From Sphagnum compactum (Eukaryota; Bryophyta; Sphagnopsida; Sphagnales), in contig OZ234499.1 of assembly GCA_965153455.1 (NCBI GenBank), positions 3,517,577-3,581,576 on the forward strand: a stretch of DNA of 64,000 nucleotides. Direction: 5' to 3'. The notes beneath the pieces are model-generated. The model made no database searches, had not been told where the DNA came from, and saw only the letters and a program-made list of their open reading frames with translations. The position numbers were made by a program, and so were the translations under genes. Positions 12,458-30,287 of this stretch are shown here, in pieces; position 1 is the stretch's first letter; the number at the start of each line of letters is the position of its first letter.

Positions 12458-15400
12458 TTTTAATGAAATATGTAAGCTGAATTAGTGGCTTGTGTGGGCC
12501 GCTATTGTATCATGTTGAATCAATAATGAGTTTTTCAACACCTTTTCACTTAGATGTGTTCTTAAATTTTCACAAGAAGAAATCTTGTCCTTTTCCACTG
12601 CACACATTGCAACTATTATCCAATTTGACTTCAATTAAATTACATTTGGCCATCTTAAGTTTGTAAGTGGTTTGTTGCTCTAATTAATGCTCAATATTGT
12701 TCATAGTTGTTATATTCACTATGTTATTCATTTATGAATATAATTTGGACCCTATTTTATTTTTTAATAATTTCAAATTGTTAATGTGGAAATTGAAGAA
12801 ACCTTTCACTTTATTTACATAATGCACTTTAATTAGTTAGTGATTTTTTGGACATCTCTCCAACAATCAACATGGTACATGAGTTGAACCATCAACTTTT
12901 AGCATGTTGAAACCATTACACATGTGTTGCATTTTATATTTACTATAATTTATTAAAATGCATGTAGTTCAAATTAAAACTTCACATTTATAGAACAAAT
13001 TAGTGATTTTTTCCACATCTCTTCAATTATGAACATGTGTACTTGAGTTAAACCATTCACTTTTAATATGTAAAGACCGTTACTCATGATCACAAAGTTG
13101 CATCTTGCATTAATTAAAATATATTGAAACACATGCAACTAAATGCTTTGTAATTATACTTGAATGGTTTAATGAGTTTTTTCACATTTTTTAAACTATC
13201 AACATCTTTACATGAGTTGAATCATCGACTTTGAATTTATTAAAACCGTTATTCATATGTTGCGTATTGCATTTATTAATATATATTAAAGCACACACAA
13301 CAATTTAATGCCTCACATTTATACTTTCAAGAATAGCTAGTGAATTTTTCACATCTATTAACATTTACATATGAGTTGAATTTTTCACTTTGAATGTGTT
13401 AAATCCATTACTCATGCATTTTTCACTCACCACAATTTTTTGAAATAAATGTATAAAAGCAAGGCAGGTCTCACATTTATATTTGAATGGGTTAATGATT
13501 AAGTCAAATGTTCATGCATGTCAAGTTTAGAATGCATGTAGGCCTTTAAATTATATTTTTTTCATATATTAAAATTTCATACATTTATGTAAATTAGAAT
13601 GTATGTTTTTCCTTAGTTTTTAAGGCATCAGGGACAAGTTTATTATTACAAATGTTCATGATGCCACACCAAAAACCCCTAGAAATAATCCTTGAAAATT
13701 TCCCCATTTTTTTTCTTTTAGTGTATGAAAAAAAAAATACATGTTGAAAAAGGTGATAAATATTTTTAATTTTTCTAAAATTATATTAGTATAAAAATAA
13801 AATATTATAAAAATATACATTATTAATGTTGTTTACTTATTATTTATATTTTAAACATGATTTATTAGTTTATTATGGTTTGTTTTGTTATAAGTTTATG
13901 TTTAAATATTTAGAGATGAATTTTAAAATTGTATTTTTAAAAATTAAATAAATGAATATATTTATTTTTAAAATTTCAAATTTGTGGTGTTTTTCAAAAT
14001 CGACCACAAGAAAATTTAACCATGTGTTGGCTATAGACCATGTATAAAGAGGTATATATTTGTTGAAATATTTTTATATTTTGGTTACAAATCCTAGAAC
14101 CTATAGAATTATATCACTAGTAAACTTTTAAATGATTTTTTAAAAAAATTAATTAAAAATCATTTGTTGATATTGATGGCCCTTTTTTATGTTTGTAAAA
14201 TTGTGGAAATTCACCACAAATTTTTATTTATTTACATCATTAATATTTATTTTAAGGTTTTCAAAAATTCTGGATAAGGTTTATAATGATTTCAAAGATT
14301 AAGCTTAAAAAATTTCAACTAAATTTAACGTTGGAATTGTGTTTAAGGTTGGAATTAATAAATTTGATTTTAAATTTTATTCATTAGGAGTAACCTTTTT
14401 TCTTTCAAATTTATGATTCCATTTTCTTGGCAAATTTTTTGTTGTTTATATTTTTCTTTGAATTTGCACAATTTTTTCCATCTTTTTCCCAACAAGAATT
14501 ACCAAGTTAGAAAAATTCAAAACCAAAAAAAAAATGTTGGTTGGGGAAGGGGTTTCAATCCAACTATTTAATACCTTCATTAAATTATGTTACTTTTACT
14601 TCTCCAAAGGAAACAAAGGTAAAATATATTCTTACATCATACAAAAAATATATATTTTGTGATTTTTTTTCAAGTTGTGTAATTAATCATTTGTATTAGT
14701 GTATGGATCATGTTGTTAAACAAATATGGTATTGAGTATTAAATGGCTATGTTGACTACTTAATTTTTAAAAAAATGTTGTTGTTTTTACTAATTTAAAA
14801 TGACAACAACATCAATAAAAGACTTTTTTGAAAGAAAAAAAATCAATTTTTGTCAAAATTAGAAAATATATATCATTAATGTTTTACAATAAATTATAGC
14901 AAATATTGGGTACTTTGTTTAACACTTAATCTACCACAAATCATAGATTTGAAGTTCTTGCTATGATGTTATGTAAGAGAGCTAAAAATGGTCTTGTAAC
15001 TTAGTGTTACAAAACATCAATGCATTGGTGATTATGACCTTGCATTCTACCCCCGTTCAACATGCACAAGAAACATTCAAGAAAATGTACAAATTGTTAT
15101 AACTTTGAGGTCTACATTCATATAATTTGCAAATTTGAATAGTAGTAAAAAACCCCACAAGGGTCCATTTGGTTCAATTGTTCATGCATACTTTAGATTA
15201 TTGCTAGTTTCAAGATACTAATGTAAAGTTGAAGTTCAAATGAATTCCATTACAAATATTGTTTTTGTAACATGGATGTTTTTCGGATAACAATTAGTAG
15301 TTTTGATGATTATCAAGAAGATGAATGAATGGGAAAAAATCATAAGATCCCCCTCAAATTTTAAAACTAAACAAATGCTTTTTAATTTACATCTTTCAAC

Positions 15401-17348
15401 AAATATCTTGTTTCTTCCATTGTGAATTTGCTAATTAATTTGTTGTTTCAGATCTTGATCTTTTATTTCAATTGTCCATATGTTGCTTCAAATATCAAAT
15501 TGTTGTTCCAATCAATTTATTACTTCAACAAGTGTCTTGCAATCTTCATTTGTTTCTTATGCAATGTACATGGGCGGGTGCAAGATAAGGTGGACCACGT
15601 TTTGTGTCACATTTCAAGTTTTTGTAGAGTGTCATGCATTAACATCCCATTAAAAGGCCCTAGAAAAGCTTGACAATTGAAATGTGCATTTTTCCTAGAT
15701 GTTGCCTTATATAAAAGGTAAGCCACAAGCTCTTGAATTCTACCATCACCATTTGCATTTCATTTACTTTAGGCCAAGAAATGGGACCCATGAACATTTT
15801 TAGTAATTACATAAACAACCTTACATGTAGAAAAAAAAAATTACTGTTCTTTTCAAAAAAACAAATTTGATTGAAAACATATAAAGTAATCATTCCCTAC
15901 ACCAACCAATAAATGACACACACAACTTTAATCTACACAAACATGGTTTATGACATTGTTTTGCTATCAAAAATGTTAATTAATGAACAATTTGAAAGAA
16001 CATCCTTTTGGTTATCTTGAAGTTCCTAGTGCCCAATGTTTGTTATCATATTTAATCATCAAAAAAATTGAAAACCAAAGTTATGAATTTTGTTTTCACC
16101 CAATGCCCCAGGTTAAGAACAAACTGTTCATCACATTTGACAATCAATAATCATGGATAACTTAAACAACTAGAACATAATTAGTAGTGATCATTTTTTT
16201 AGGAGATTGTATGTCAAAATTTTAAAACACATTGATGAGTTTTATAACCAACTTTTGAAAGAGCTTTATTTTAAAGAATAGGCCTTGATATTAGAACATT
16301 GTTAATGGGTTTAGATTCATCCATTGTGAGTTTGGCAAAGATTGAAAAAATCAAAGAATAGAAAAGTTATATAACAAAAAAAAAGAAAATGATGTAAGAA
16401 TGTTGTGTGAGTTGTGGGATGAAATTGCAAAGTCAAGGTGTAAAATAAAGTGTTACAAGATATGACAACATCATCTATGTAATTTGTAGGAAAATTATAA
16501 AAATGTCATTTGCAATAGATCAAGCCATGATACCAGGAGTTGCAAGATAGAACAAACCATTGTGAAAAAGAAAAATAGTTGCCAATAACGAAGTTCAAAG
16601 AAGATGAAACAAATTATAGAATATGCAAACAACAATATCATGACATAGAGACAATGATTTGCAAGGGTTGTAAGATGTTATGATAATATAGTGATCGATC
16701 AATAACAATGGAGCTCAGAAGAATGCAATGATGAAACTAATTCAACACAAAAGTCAACAATTTCGACAATCAAATTTAAATAATAGAAGAAGTTCAAGAC
16801 AAACGATAAGACACCAACAAGTTATTACACATAATAAACTATCAACACAAATGTAAATGACAAAATTTCAAAATCAAAGTTGATGACACCAACCAAGTTT
16901 TTGCAAATGGTAAAACATCAACATAAAAGCAAACCAAGGACAAACTAACTCTAGACTAACAAACAACTTTGTGGAAAGGAACTTGGTAACATGAAACTAT
17001 GTTGAAAGAGATGGTGAAATAATGACTGACATGAATGTGTGACAAAGTTAAAATAAGGATGCTTGTTTTGCAAGCTAATAATGTGTGACATGGGGATCTA
17101 TAGAGGCACGTTAGTGGCATTTGTTTTAGGTCCATGATGATTTGCCACCTTGCAATTTCTAATGTACTATTTGATAACATGACATTAACGATAGTTACAT
17201 TTTAACATTATATGTTAACTCTTGGTGTGATTAGTAGGGGTTTTTTTTTTTTTTCAATTTTGTGATGTAGTTGAAATGATGATCATCCATGAGATGATTT
17301 AGTTAGATTTGACTATGTACATACTAGATATGAAAATTATGAAAAAAA
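12458..17348. other. AT-rich gene desert
   Basis: Nearly five kilobases of very AT-rich sequence with only short open stretches and homopolymer runs. I see no exon pairs, tRNA, or transposon ends. Confidence 0.6.
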
Positions 17349-21836
<4,488 letters not shown>

Positions 21837-23141
21837 AGAAAAAATCACTGAAAATAGTTTGAGTCAGTATGAGTCTTCCCCCCCTTCATGTATTTATCAT
21901 TTATTTCCCAAATTAGAAACAAAACATGTCTACTGAACCGGGATTAGTTGCTCTATGGCTTGCATGGTTGCTGCATATTTTAAGGACTTGTAGCTTTTTT
22001 CTTACGCAGTTCCTAATTCCCCATATGTCCAGGGTTTGTTTGGATCTTTCTTTTGTAGTGAAAAAGGTTTTGAGGATGCTGATGTGGGCCGGTTGTTGAT
22101 TAAGAGATTGTTTTAACTTATGGACTCTCTGGATTGAGACAAAATGTGTGAGCACTGGTGCAGCTGCTGAGAGCTTCTTTGATTTTGGCAGCTGCTGCTT
22201 TTTTATTGATGAATTGTCATAGCAATTCTTGTGATGTGAGCATTCCTTCCTCATTTTGCTTGTTTTTCTGTACTTGAAAATCAATTCTGAATTCTCTTCT
22301 GCCTGCTAAACGTGCTATGTTGTGTGAGTTAAACCCAGTAGTGCAAGAAGCACAAAAAGTTGCATGGGAAGAAATGAGAGCGAGGAACAAACAAATAGTT
22401 TGTTGCTCCTGTTCCAGCAATTTGCAGTGTTCTTTCTCACATAGGCTTTCCTCTAGACTCTCTTCTTTTTTATCTTGGTTTGCAAATCTGCAGAGTTGAG
22501 CAAAGTCTCTGAAGTATGGACGGTTCTCAAAAAGATTGCTCTTTTCTCAAAATGGAACACTGGCAAAATAGCAAGCAAGCACAATCTCAAAACCGAACAA
22601 ATGATGATGCAATGGCATGAAGCTTCTTAATCTGCAGAAAACACCACATGAGATACTCCATGAAGCAAAAAAGAAAGGATCTGTGCAGAGTTTCTTCTGC
22701 CACTAAGTATGTCTCTAGAAACCAGAGCTAAAGCATGAAACAGAATGGTATCCAATTGTCAGGTGCAAATGAGATTCCCCGTTGCAAAGGAATAAACAAT
22801 CTGTGCAGGGATTCTGGGACAGCATAATCAAATACAACTGGGGTATCCCCAGATCAAACAGGGTATCCCTGGATGTGCAAGATCCAGGTAGCAAGAGCTC
22901 TGAACCCTTGAACCAATCTTTTTCTTTTCAAGGAAAACTGATCGTTGAATTGATCTCATGTGCTCCTCCCTCTTGTTCTTCCTCCTGCAGTGTCTGTCAT
23001 CTCTCACATCTCTGGTAGGAAGTAAAGTGAAGGGAGAGGAAGAGTTGGTGATCTTGGTCCAGAAGGGGAGACATGGAAGGAGCAGCAAGATTGTTTGTTG
23101 AGACTTTCTGGGTAACAATTTTTTTTGGTTGTGTTGCTGCT
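21837..23141. other. 3' flank of MDAR and intergenic DNA
   Basis: This follows the MDAR stop. The first few hundred bases probably hold the 3' UTR. Open stretches on both strands are short and unrecognisable. No gene supported. Confidence 0.5.
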
Positions 23142-23419
23142 GACTGGGTGGGAATTTCATTGTTGCCATATGAGGGCAATACTTGCAACATGCATCCACT
23201 GAAGGTTTCAGAAGCTGTGAGGGAAGAGGTGAAGGAAGCAGGCGTGGTCAGCTTCTGCTTCAACACGGTGGGAGTGAGTGGTGCCATCTCTCTATGGGTA
23301 CACAGGGCATGTGTTACAGCCTTCAATTGCACAACCTGATTGCTGATAGCATTGAGACTGTCATAGGTGTGCAATGGTATGATGCCAACATCTCCATTCT
23401 CGGATGTGACAAAAATTGT
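23142..23419 (+). pseudogene. Dihydroxy-acid dehydratase fragment, forward part
   Basis: The translation clearly matches the N-terminal part of dihydroxy-acid dehydratase (IlvD family, branched-chain amino acid synthesis, plastid in plants). The pieces are [22 protein letters not shown], then [16 protein letters not shown]. After a two-base frame shift near 23290 come [31 protein letters not shown] and GCDKN. The two cysteine motifs NTCN and GCDKN bind the iron-sulfur cluster in the live enzyme. The similarity stops at GCDKN, where the family continues MPG. The next part of the enzyme lies downstream in reverse orientation, so this is a rearranged, inactive copy. Confidence 0.85.
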
Positions 23420-23580
23420 GAGTCAAGAACTCTCTTGTTTCTTTTTTTTTTTCCACTTGCAAACCTCTGATCTGAAACAAGAACTCTGTTTCATCATTTC
23501 TTGCAGAATCCAAATGTCGCATAAGAGACAATCCAAAATCTCATCATAAAAAAAAAAAGCTGCAGAAGGGATATATGTAC

Positions 23581-23746
23581 CTGTACAGGAAGGGACATGC
23601 CAAGAGCTTCAATGGCAGTCAGAGGCCTTTGTGTTGGCTGTATACATACCACCACAGGCTCCAGCAGCAGGGCAGGAATTCCTCACTATATCCATGTGCT
23701 CCTGTTCACAGATGGATTCCCCTATGTATTCCTTATAGCTCTGGAG
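23581..23746 (-). pseudogene. Dihydroxy-acid dehydratase fragment, inverted part
   Basis: On the minus strand, [12 protein letters not shown] is followed by [20 protein letters not shown]. This matches the dehydratase segment that normally lies a few dozen residues after GCDKN (family pattern SYGEYVSGSI, then [19 protein letters not shown]). A one-base shift follows, and IEALGMSLP is then readable before a possible splice donor (CAG before GTACAT). The donor suggests descent from genomic DNA with introns rather than a reverse-transcribed copy. Together with the forward fragment at 23142 it indicates an internal inversion. Confidence 0.82.
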
Positions 23747-26036
23747 CCCAGATAAAATGCAAAAATATGAGATTACAGAGCAATCTCCACAAAAACAACA
23801 CTTTGCAAGGTGAACTATATATGTCAGTTGTGGACATAACATAACAATTAGGTACTTGGAGAAATCGAGGCATTGAATTGCATGGGTATGGCATCAGTTG
23901 AAGTGCCATTTCCGCAGTAGAAACTTCCTAATCTAGAATACATAGCTGGTGCAGAATCTGCTACCCACATAGCATTGATCAGCCTCATCAACATCAGCGA
24001 GGCATCCTCTTTCTACCAAAATTACAGGCAATCAAGTGAATGCTCAGACTAAGCTAGATCCTACCAGCACCTTCTGTAGAATTCCCAGGTCTGGCACATT
24101 AGCACAAATGAGCAGTTGGAGTGGAGACAAGAATTTCTTTCTTTCTGGATTTGACAAAGTGCAATGTGCACTGATATATGCATGCGTAAATTTTGTGTTC
24201 AATCCGGCGCAATGATAGCATGCATAAAATGTGTCTTTGGATTTTGCATTGGTTAATCAGGCAGGAGATTATCAATGTCTTCATGGGTTTGGTTTTGAAG
24301 AAAATTAAAAGTGACCTTGATGTGGTGCTTACTTGTTTAGAATGCAAAGTGTCTCCTTATGCAGTTATCTTCAAAGGGATTGAAAGTATGCAATGATGTT
24401 TTTGTCAGAAATTCCATCATCTGGTGGACTGGCTGTGTAGCTAGGACCATTCATGCTGTATTCCATCCGTGTCTGAAGAAATTGGGTGGAGAGTCTGAAG
24501 CAATGGTGTGGTGGGTGTTGGTTGCCAAATTCACTGGGAAGGCCAGCCTCTACTTTCAAGTTACAGATGGCTCAGAAAACCTGTTTCTTTCCTCAAAAAT
24601 TGCTGGACAATGGGTGGACTCTAGAGTGTTAATCTACTGAAAATGATCTTATCTTGGGTGGCACAGTTCAAAACTTTTCAAGCAAGTCGATGTTTGGGTC
24701 TGTCTATGATCTGTCTAAAAGCAACCACTCTAGCTCATGAGCAGCTAAGATTTGATTTTGGGCTGCTGTATTTGGTGTTGAAAGGTTTACACTCACCTAA
24801 GGAATGACAATGACCACTATATTGAAGCCCAGGTTTTAGGGTTTACTTTGTTTTCAATACTTGTTTGTGTTCACCACTGATCTAAAACACATTTGTTCCT
24901 GGGCCAGATTGGTTAAGGGGCTAAGTTTTGGAATAGTCAGGTACAGCTTTGTTCAATTGGGTTTCTCTCCTGATCATTGGGCTTCTCTGTTGGGTGGGGC
25001 TGTTTTGACAAGGGGTTTTGCAGTAAATCAAAGAACATGAAATCGACATCCGAAGGTTGTGTGTAACAGATGAGTGAAGCAAGGTTGCAGATAAGCTTCA
25101 ATTTCGCACTTTCACTACTTCTGAGATTGCATCAGTTGCAGCACTGAATTCCATAAACAAAGAACTTGAGAACCCGTGTAATCAAAGGAGGCTACAATTT
25201 TGGCATTGAGTAAACATCTTCTTTCAGCAATGTTTGTTTCTTTTTTGTGGAAATTGCGTGATAATAGTAGTATCTACATGACTGTAAATGTCTCCTTGTA
25301 GAGAGATCTCCCTTTGTTGTGTACCCATTGACTATGGAATCATGAATGCCACTGCTTCTTGTACAGCATATAAATCCTCTAAGAAATCGATTAAGTAGTG
25401 TTTGTTCTACAACACTATATAAGCTTTGGTATGAGAAGTTTGAGAAGCTTTAGAACTTTATGTCAACTTGCAAGGTGGGAAAAAATTGTAGGGTAAAGGC
25501 CTTTAGGTGGGTGCAGGTTGGGGGGTGAGGGCTTCCCAAAAGGAGGATGCCCCGTAGGGGACCTTCTGAAAATAATGGGGGGTCCATCTTACATGGGCCT
25601 CACATGTTGGGAAGCTCGTACACTTGCCTTGTGGGGCTGTTACACTTTGTGTGGGGCCTTACCCCCAAAGTGTAACGAGCCCAAGTTTCTTTAATGACTG
25701 ATGAGGGACATGAGAGGGGCGGCAGCACCATATGCACCACCACCTTACAGTTGGTGGATTACTATGATTCCTTCACTAGGGTTTCTCTTTTCCAACTTTC
25801 CCGATTTTGTCACTAAAACTCCTTCCTCCAATGTGCATCTTTCTTTTATTGCTACTAGTTGTAAAAAGTTTTATGGAGTTTTTATTTTATTTTATTTTAT
25901 GTTTTTTTAATTTAAAAAAATTTAATTCAGAAGGGAAAAGAATGTTGCCAAAATCCTTCACTTGCTTTGATTGGATGATTGATGAAGATGATGGGATTGT
26001 CAGAGATTCTGAATGTGCACCTTCTTAACACACACC

Positions 26037-26039
<3 letters not shown>
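23747..26039. other. Intergenic DNA
   Basis: No gene supported. Several 60-90 codon open stretches on both strands have no recognisable domain. I checked for further dehydratase pieces here and found none. Confidence 0.5.
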
Positions 26040-26080
<41 letters not shown>

Positions 26081-26098
26081 ACACACACACACACACAC
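26040..26098. repeat. Compound (GA)n-(CA)n microsatellite
   Basis: About 19 GA dinucleotides run directly into about 11 AC dinucleotides. Confidence 0.95.
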
Positions 26099-26310
26099 GC
26101 AGAGGGTTAACTATTTGTTGTTTGTAACTCGAAGTTTGTTTGTTGGTTGTCGGTTGTGGATGTGCACACGGTTTAACAATTTGTTGTTTGTTTGTAACAC
26201 AGAGTTTGTTGGTTGTTGGTTGTGCTTGTGCGCATATTACTTACTACTGCCAACCCATTGGTACGGCCATTGATGTGGTTTTAATTGGTGCGGTTTTGCA
26301 GTCTCTGCAA

Positions 26311-26350
26311 AGACCAGAGCAGACCAGAGCAGACCAGAGCAGACCAGACC
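26311..26350. repeat. 10-bp tandem repeat
   Basis: The unit AGACCAGAGC is present three times exactly, and a fourth copy differs by one base. Confidence 0.95.
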
Positions 26351-26556
26351 ACGGGAGGGTTTGACAGTCAGTTTTGGCATTCTGCAAAGTGCAGTCTCCC
26401 TTCTTCTTCTTCTGTCATCATGTTCTTGTTGTTGGTGGTGGTTGTTGTTGTTGTTGTTGTTGCAGGAAGTTTAAAAAATCATTCACTTGTTGGACCGATG
26501 GCCAGTTCAAGTATTCACCATATGGTCCAAAGGAGGTTCATGAAATTTTAAGGCAG

Positions 26557-26600
26557 GGTTTAGGGTTTTAGGGTTTTAGGGTTTTTTAGGGTTTAGGGTA
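26557..26600. repeat. Interstitial telomere-like repeat
   Basis: Five tandem variants of TTTAGGG (TTTAGGG, TTTTAGGG, TTTTTTAGGG) occur together. This matches the Arabidopsis-type plant telomere unit with T-length drift. It may be an internal telomere-derived tract or a cluster of telobox motifs. Confidence 0.75.
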
Positions 26601-26715
26601 CAACAAACACAAAGGAAGTATAATCCCACCCACCCACAACATTGCAAAAAAACCAGCCATCCTCACCCTCCCCTTTCCCCCCTCCCAAAGGTCTTTTCAC
26701 TTGGACTCAATCCTT

Positions 26716-26939
26716 ACTAGTGTAGCTTGTGCCGTTGGCCCAAGTGTGAACACATTTCTTTATTTTTCACATTTGAGAATTGAAAGTTTCTAAATTCATC
26801 AATGTGAAAACATTGAGAGCTCAAAACCCAATTTTTGCTTCCAAACCCATTTTTTTTTTTTTGATTTGTTTGAACTTTCCAGCAACAAAACTCACTCAAA
26901 AATTTCAATATCTTCCCACACCTTAGCTCTGAAAATTAT
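26716..26939 (+). repeat. Dispersed repeat, copy 1
   Basis: It begins TACTAGTGTAGCTTGTGCC and continues with TTGGCCCAAGTGTGAAC. It ends near CCCACACCTTAGCTCTGAAAA. The same start and end motifs in the same order and orientation occur at 28493-28641, with a shorter middle. Confidence 0.65.
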
Positions 26940-27911
26940 GAAATAAACTCTATTAAATAAAAAATCTGACTCACCAAGGGCTTTCCAACAACATGAAGAA
27001 TGCTCTCAAAATTTCCAATACATTTTTTGAGTTCATTTTCAATTCTATTTAGAGTTTTTGAGTGAAAAAATGATTCAATAATCAATAGCTTCCACATTGT
27101 AGCTCCAAATAGTCTCAAACCAAGTCAATGCACCCCTACTCATAGCTCCGGAGCTTTTGGAAAAATACCTACCAAGAAGAGCCTGGCATGAAATGCCGTG
27201 GTTTGGGGAGATCTCAGCATGACAAAACAAAACAAAACAAAACAAAACAAACTACCTTGCTTCATAGATAGACAACTCCGCGTGCTTTGAAAAATTTAGG
27301 AGGTTGGGAGTCTTCTTCTTACCTCAGAGGACTTGGAGTCAAGGTGACTTTTCTTGACTTTACTATGAAGCTTGACAAAATGAGGAGATGAAAGGAAGAA
27401 TGTCCAAGGGATCCCCTTGTCCAAGGGAAAGTCCAAAGGGCCCAGGGGTACCAAAGTTGTTGCAACCGTGTGTGTACTAGTCTTCTTTTGTTATTAACAT
27501 TGTACCTTGCATATTCCAATCAGTGTTTTTTTTTGGGGGTGAATTTTTGTATTTTTTTTGACCTGAAAAATATGATTTCAACCCATACAAAAGGATTTTT
27601 CCTTGAATTTTTTTAAAAAAAATGACCCTAAATTTCGCTAGATTTTGGAATAAATAAATAAATAAATAAAATTTCCATGTTTCTACCACAATGTCCAACA
27701 AGTAGCCAAAAAACAAAAAAGGTTCTTAAAAAATTTCTACTTTCATATCTATAGCCAAATTTATCTTCTCGTGGCTGATCACCAGTTTGGGTACATCACA
27801 AAATTGAAAAAAAAAAACCCCACAAAAACAAACAAACAAACAAACAAACAAAAACCCAACCAAAAGAAAATAATTGTGCTTCCAAAAAAAAAATTCAATT
27901 ATACTTTTTCT

Positions 27912-27916
<5 letters not shown>

Positions 27917-27945
<29 letters not shown>
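27917..27945. repeat. (CT)n microsatellite
   Basis: About 15 uninterrupted CT units. Confidence 0.95.
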
Positions 27946-27948
<3 letters not shown>

Positions 27949-28492
27949 TTTTAGTTTTTTATATTTTCCTTAAGAAAAAGGAAGTTCCCAATGTAAAATT
28001 GTATTGGGGGAGAAAAAGGGGGGTGGAGCCCTCCTCATGTGCTGCACTGAAGGTACAAATGTACCAGTTCTACTCCCCATTATTGTGATGGGGGGTGTCA
28101 GTCCAGCACATTGCATTTCCTTTCAACAAAACACTCTTCTAACTTATCTTTGAAAAACTAGGCTTTTCCACTTATGGATAGGAACAAAAAAAACCCTCAA
28201 CCCTTTTTTAGGGTTTTTTTTTCCCCCTTCAAAATTATGTTCACTTTACCCTTACACACCTCAACACTTGCTCAATGATTAGGGCCTTTGTTAGGTTGTG
28301 CTGTTGAAGACAAATCTAATTATAATTATTTATATTAGGGGTGTAGGTCCCATGTTATTTATCAGTGTTATTTATTCATTTTTATATTAAAAATTGCAAA
28401 AAATTTGCCCTGAAATTTATTTTTAAAAAAGAAAAAAAAAACTAATACTTTCTATATGTGTGTATGGCCTCCTATAATAGGAGAAGTATTTA

Positions 28493-28641
28493 CTAGTGTA
28501 GCTTGTGCCATTGGCCCGAGTGTGAACTGGTTAGTCAACTAATTTTTCCTTCGAAAACCCCTTTTAAAAAAAGCTTAATTGAATTTTCAATGACATAAAC
28601 TATTTGTAATTCAATATATCCCACACCTTAGGTCTAAAAAA
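28493..28641 (+). repeat. Dispersed repeat, copy 2
   Basis: It begins TACTAGTGTAGCTTGTGCC and TTGGCCCGAGTGTGAAC, and ends near CCCACACCTTAGGTCTAAAAA. It is the partner of 26716-26939. The middle is about 75 bases shorter. Confidence 0.65.
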
Positions 28642-30287
28642 TATAGTAGGGGACTAACTACTATCCCTACCTACTATATCTATGGTCTCCTACAATAGGA
28701 CTTTATAAAACATTTGGACGAAAATATTGTTATATTTGGAGATCACCTTATACAATTGGGCTTTGCACAATTCCACACTATCAATGACAATCAAACTCAC
28801 TTAAGTTCAAAATGTTAATATATATTTATTTGTTCCTTAAATCTCACAATATCAAAACAAAATTCTTCCACATCATATAGATTTTTCATGAAATTTTCTT
28901 AATTTTCATTTTACACACGAAATTTGATCTTAACCTATTGAATTTATATTTTTTGATCGTGCATTGATCACACCGATCAACCTCAAAGAAAAAAATTCAA
29001 GACAATTCATTTATTCTTCTTCTATTGCATGTGATGCGAATTGAATTTAAATATGTGTTGGTGTCACTTTGGGAAGACAAAACATTCAATTTTCACATTT
29101 GACAATTGAAAAGTGATGATAAGAAAAAGCAAACATGAAAAGGTTCGAATGTGAAATTTGTCAAGGTGAAATTGTCATCGAAAAACAACTATTAATGGTT
29201 CACCAATGATCCATTGAATAAATGTGAGAGGAAGAGGGTTTAGGGAGTAGTTTAATATGGTTTGGGGAGAGTTATATTAAGCTACAATACCTAGTCAATA
29301 GAGTATTAATAGAGTGTTTGGTTGCTTGAATGTGAGCTTTGCTTGGACATGCTCATGATAAAAGGTTCTTTGTCAAAGTCTTGGTGCTTTGACATACGAA
29401 GCTGACTTTCATTGCCGTATCAAGTTCAACCCATGAACAACTAAGTCCTTTTTCTCAACAAATGAATTATTAGATTGACCTTGAGACAAGCAAGAATGGT
29501 GGCCATGAAACTTGACTACTTACAGATTCTATGGCCATATTTTTCTTGCAAGGTTTTTTACTTGCGTTTTAATGCCAATGAACGGGGCCAATTATGGAGT
29601 ATATGTTGTAGGGGAGGTTGTTCCCGTACTAAGTGTGTTCTCTTGAGGGAGGGCTACCCAACTTAATGGAAATGTCTCCTAAAGTTTGGAGTCCCATAAT
29701 AATATATACACTTATCCTTCATGGATTGTATCCAAGTTGCTAGGGTATCACATTGAAATCACCCATGGAAATGAGGTAAGAATAATGCCCATTTCTCTAA
29801 AGAATCTCCCATACAAGGTATAGGTTTAATGTCGATCTTTTTGGAGGATGGTGGTAAAAAGCGAATGAAGTTATCTACATCCAAAAAAATTGAACATGTA
29901 ATCAACAATGCCAAAAAAAAAAAAACTAATCTATAGGGACATTGAAGTTATAGGAGTTGAAGTGAATTGGTGTAACTACAATGCTAATAACCCTTGTGGC
30001 CATTTGAAAGGTGTTACAATGTTTACAACTTTTGGCAAAGCAAAAATAGGTAGCCAAGGTGAAGAAGAGCTCAAAACTACTTGTATCATATATTTCTCTT
30101 CAAGGTGAGCATGTATGGATAAGATGCAACATGGCATATGGATAGGATTGAACAAGGGGTATAAACTTTCTTATGACAAAGTTTGGAAGGAAGGGGTCAA
30201 ATTGAAATGTGTGTTGGTGAAGTCACAATTGTGTGTCTTTCATGAGAAATGAAGAGTGAATTTAATGCCAATCATGTGTATGGATGA
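28642..30287. other. AT-rich intergenic DNA
   Basis: No gene supported. Open stretches near 29475 and 29908 are under 70 codons and not recognisable. Confidence 0.5.

Noticed and set aside
24359-24640. 93-codon plus-strand open stretch
   Set aside because: No domain, no splice partners, and it does not match the nearby dehydratase fragments.
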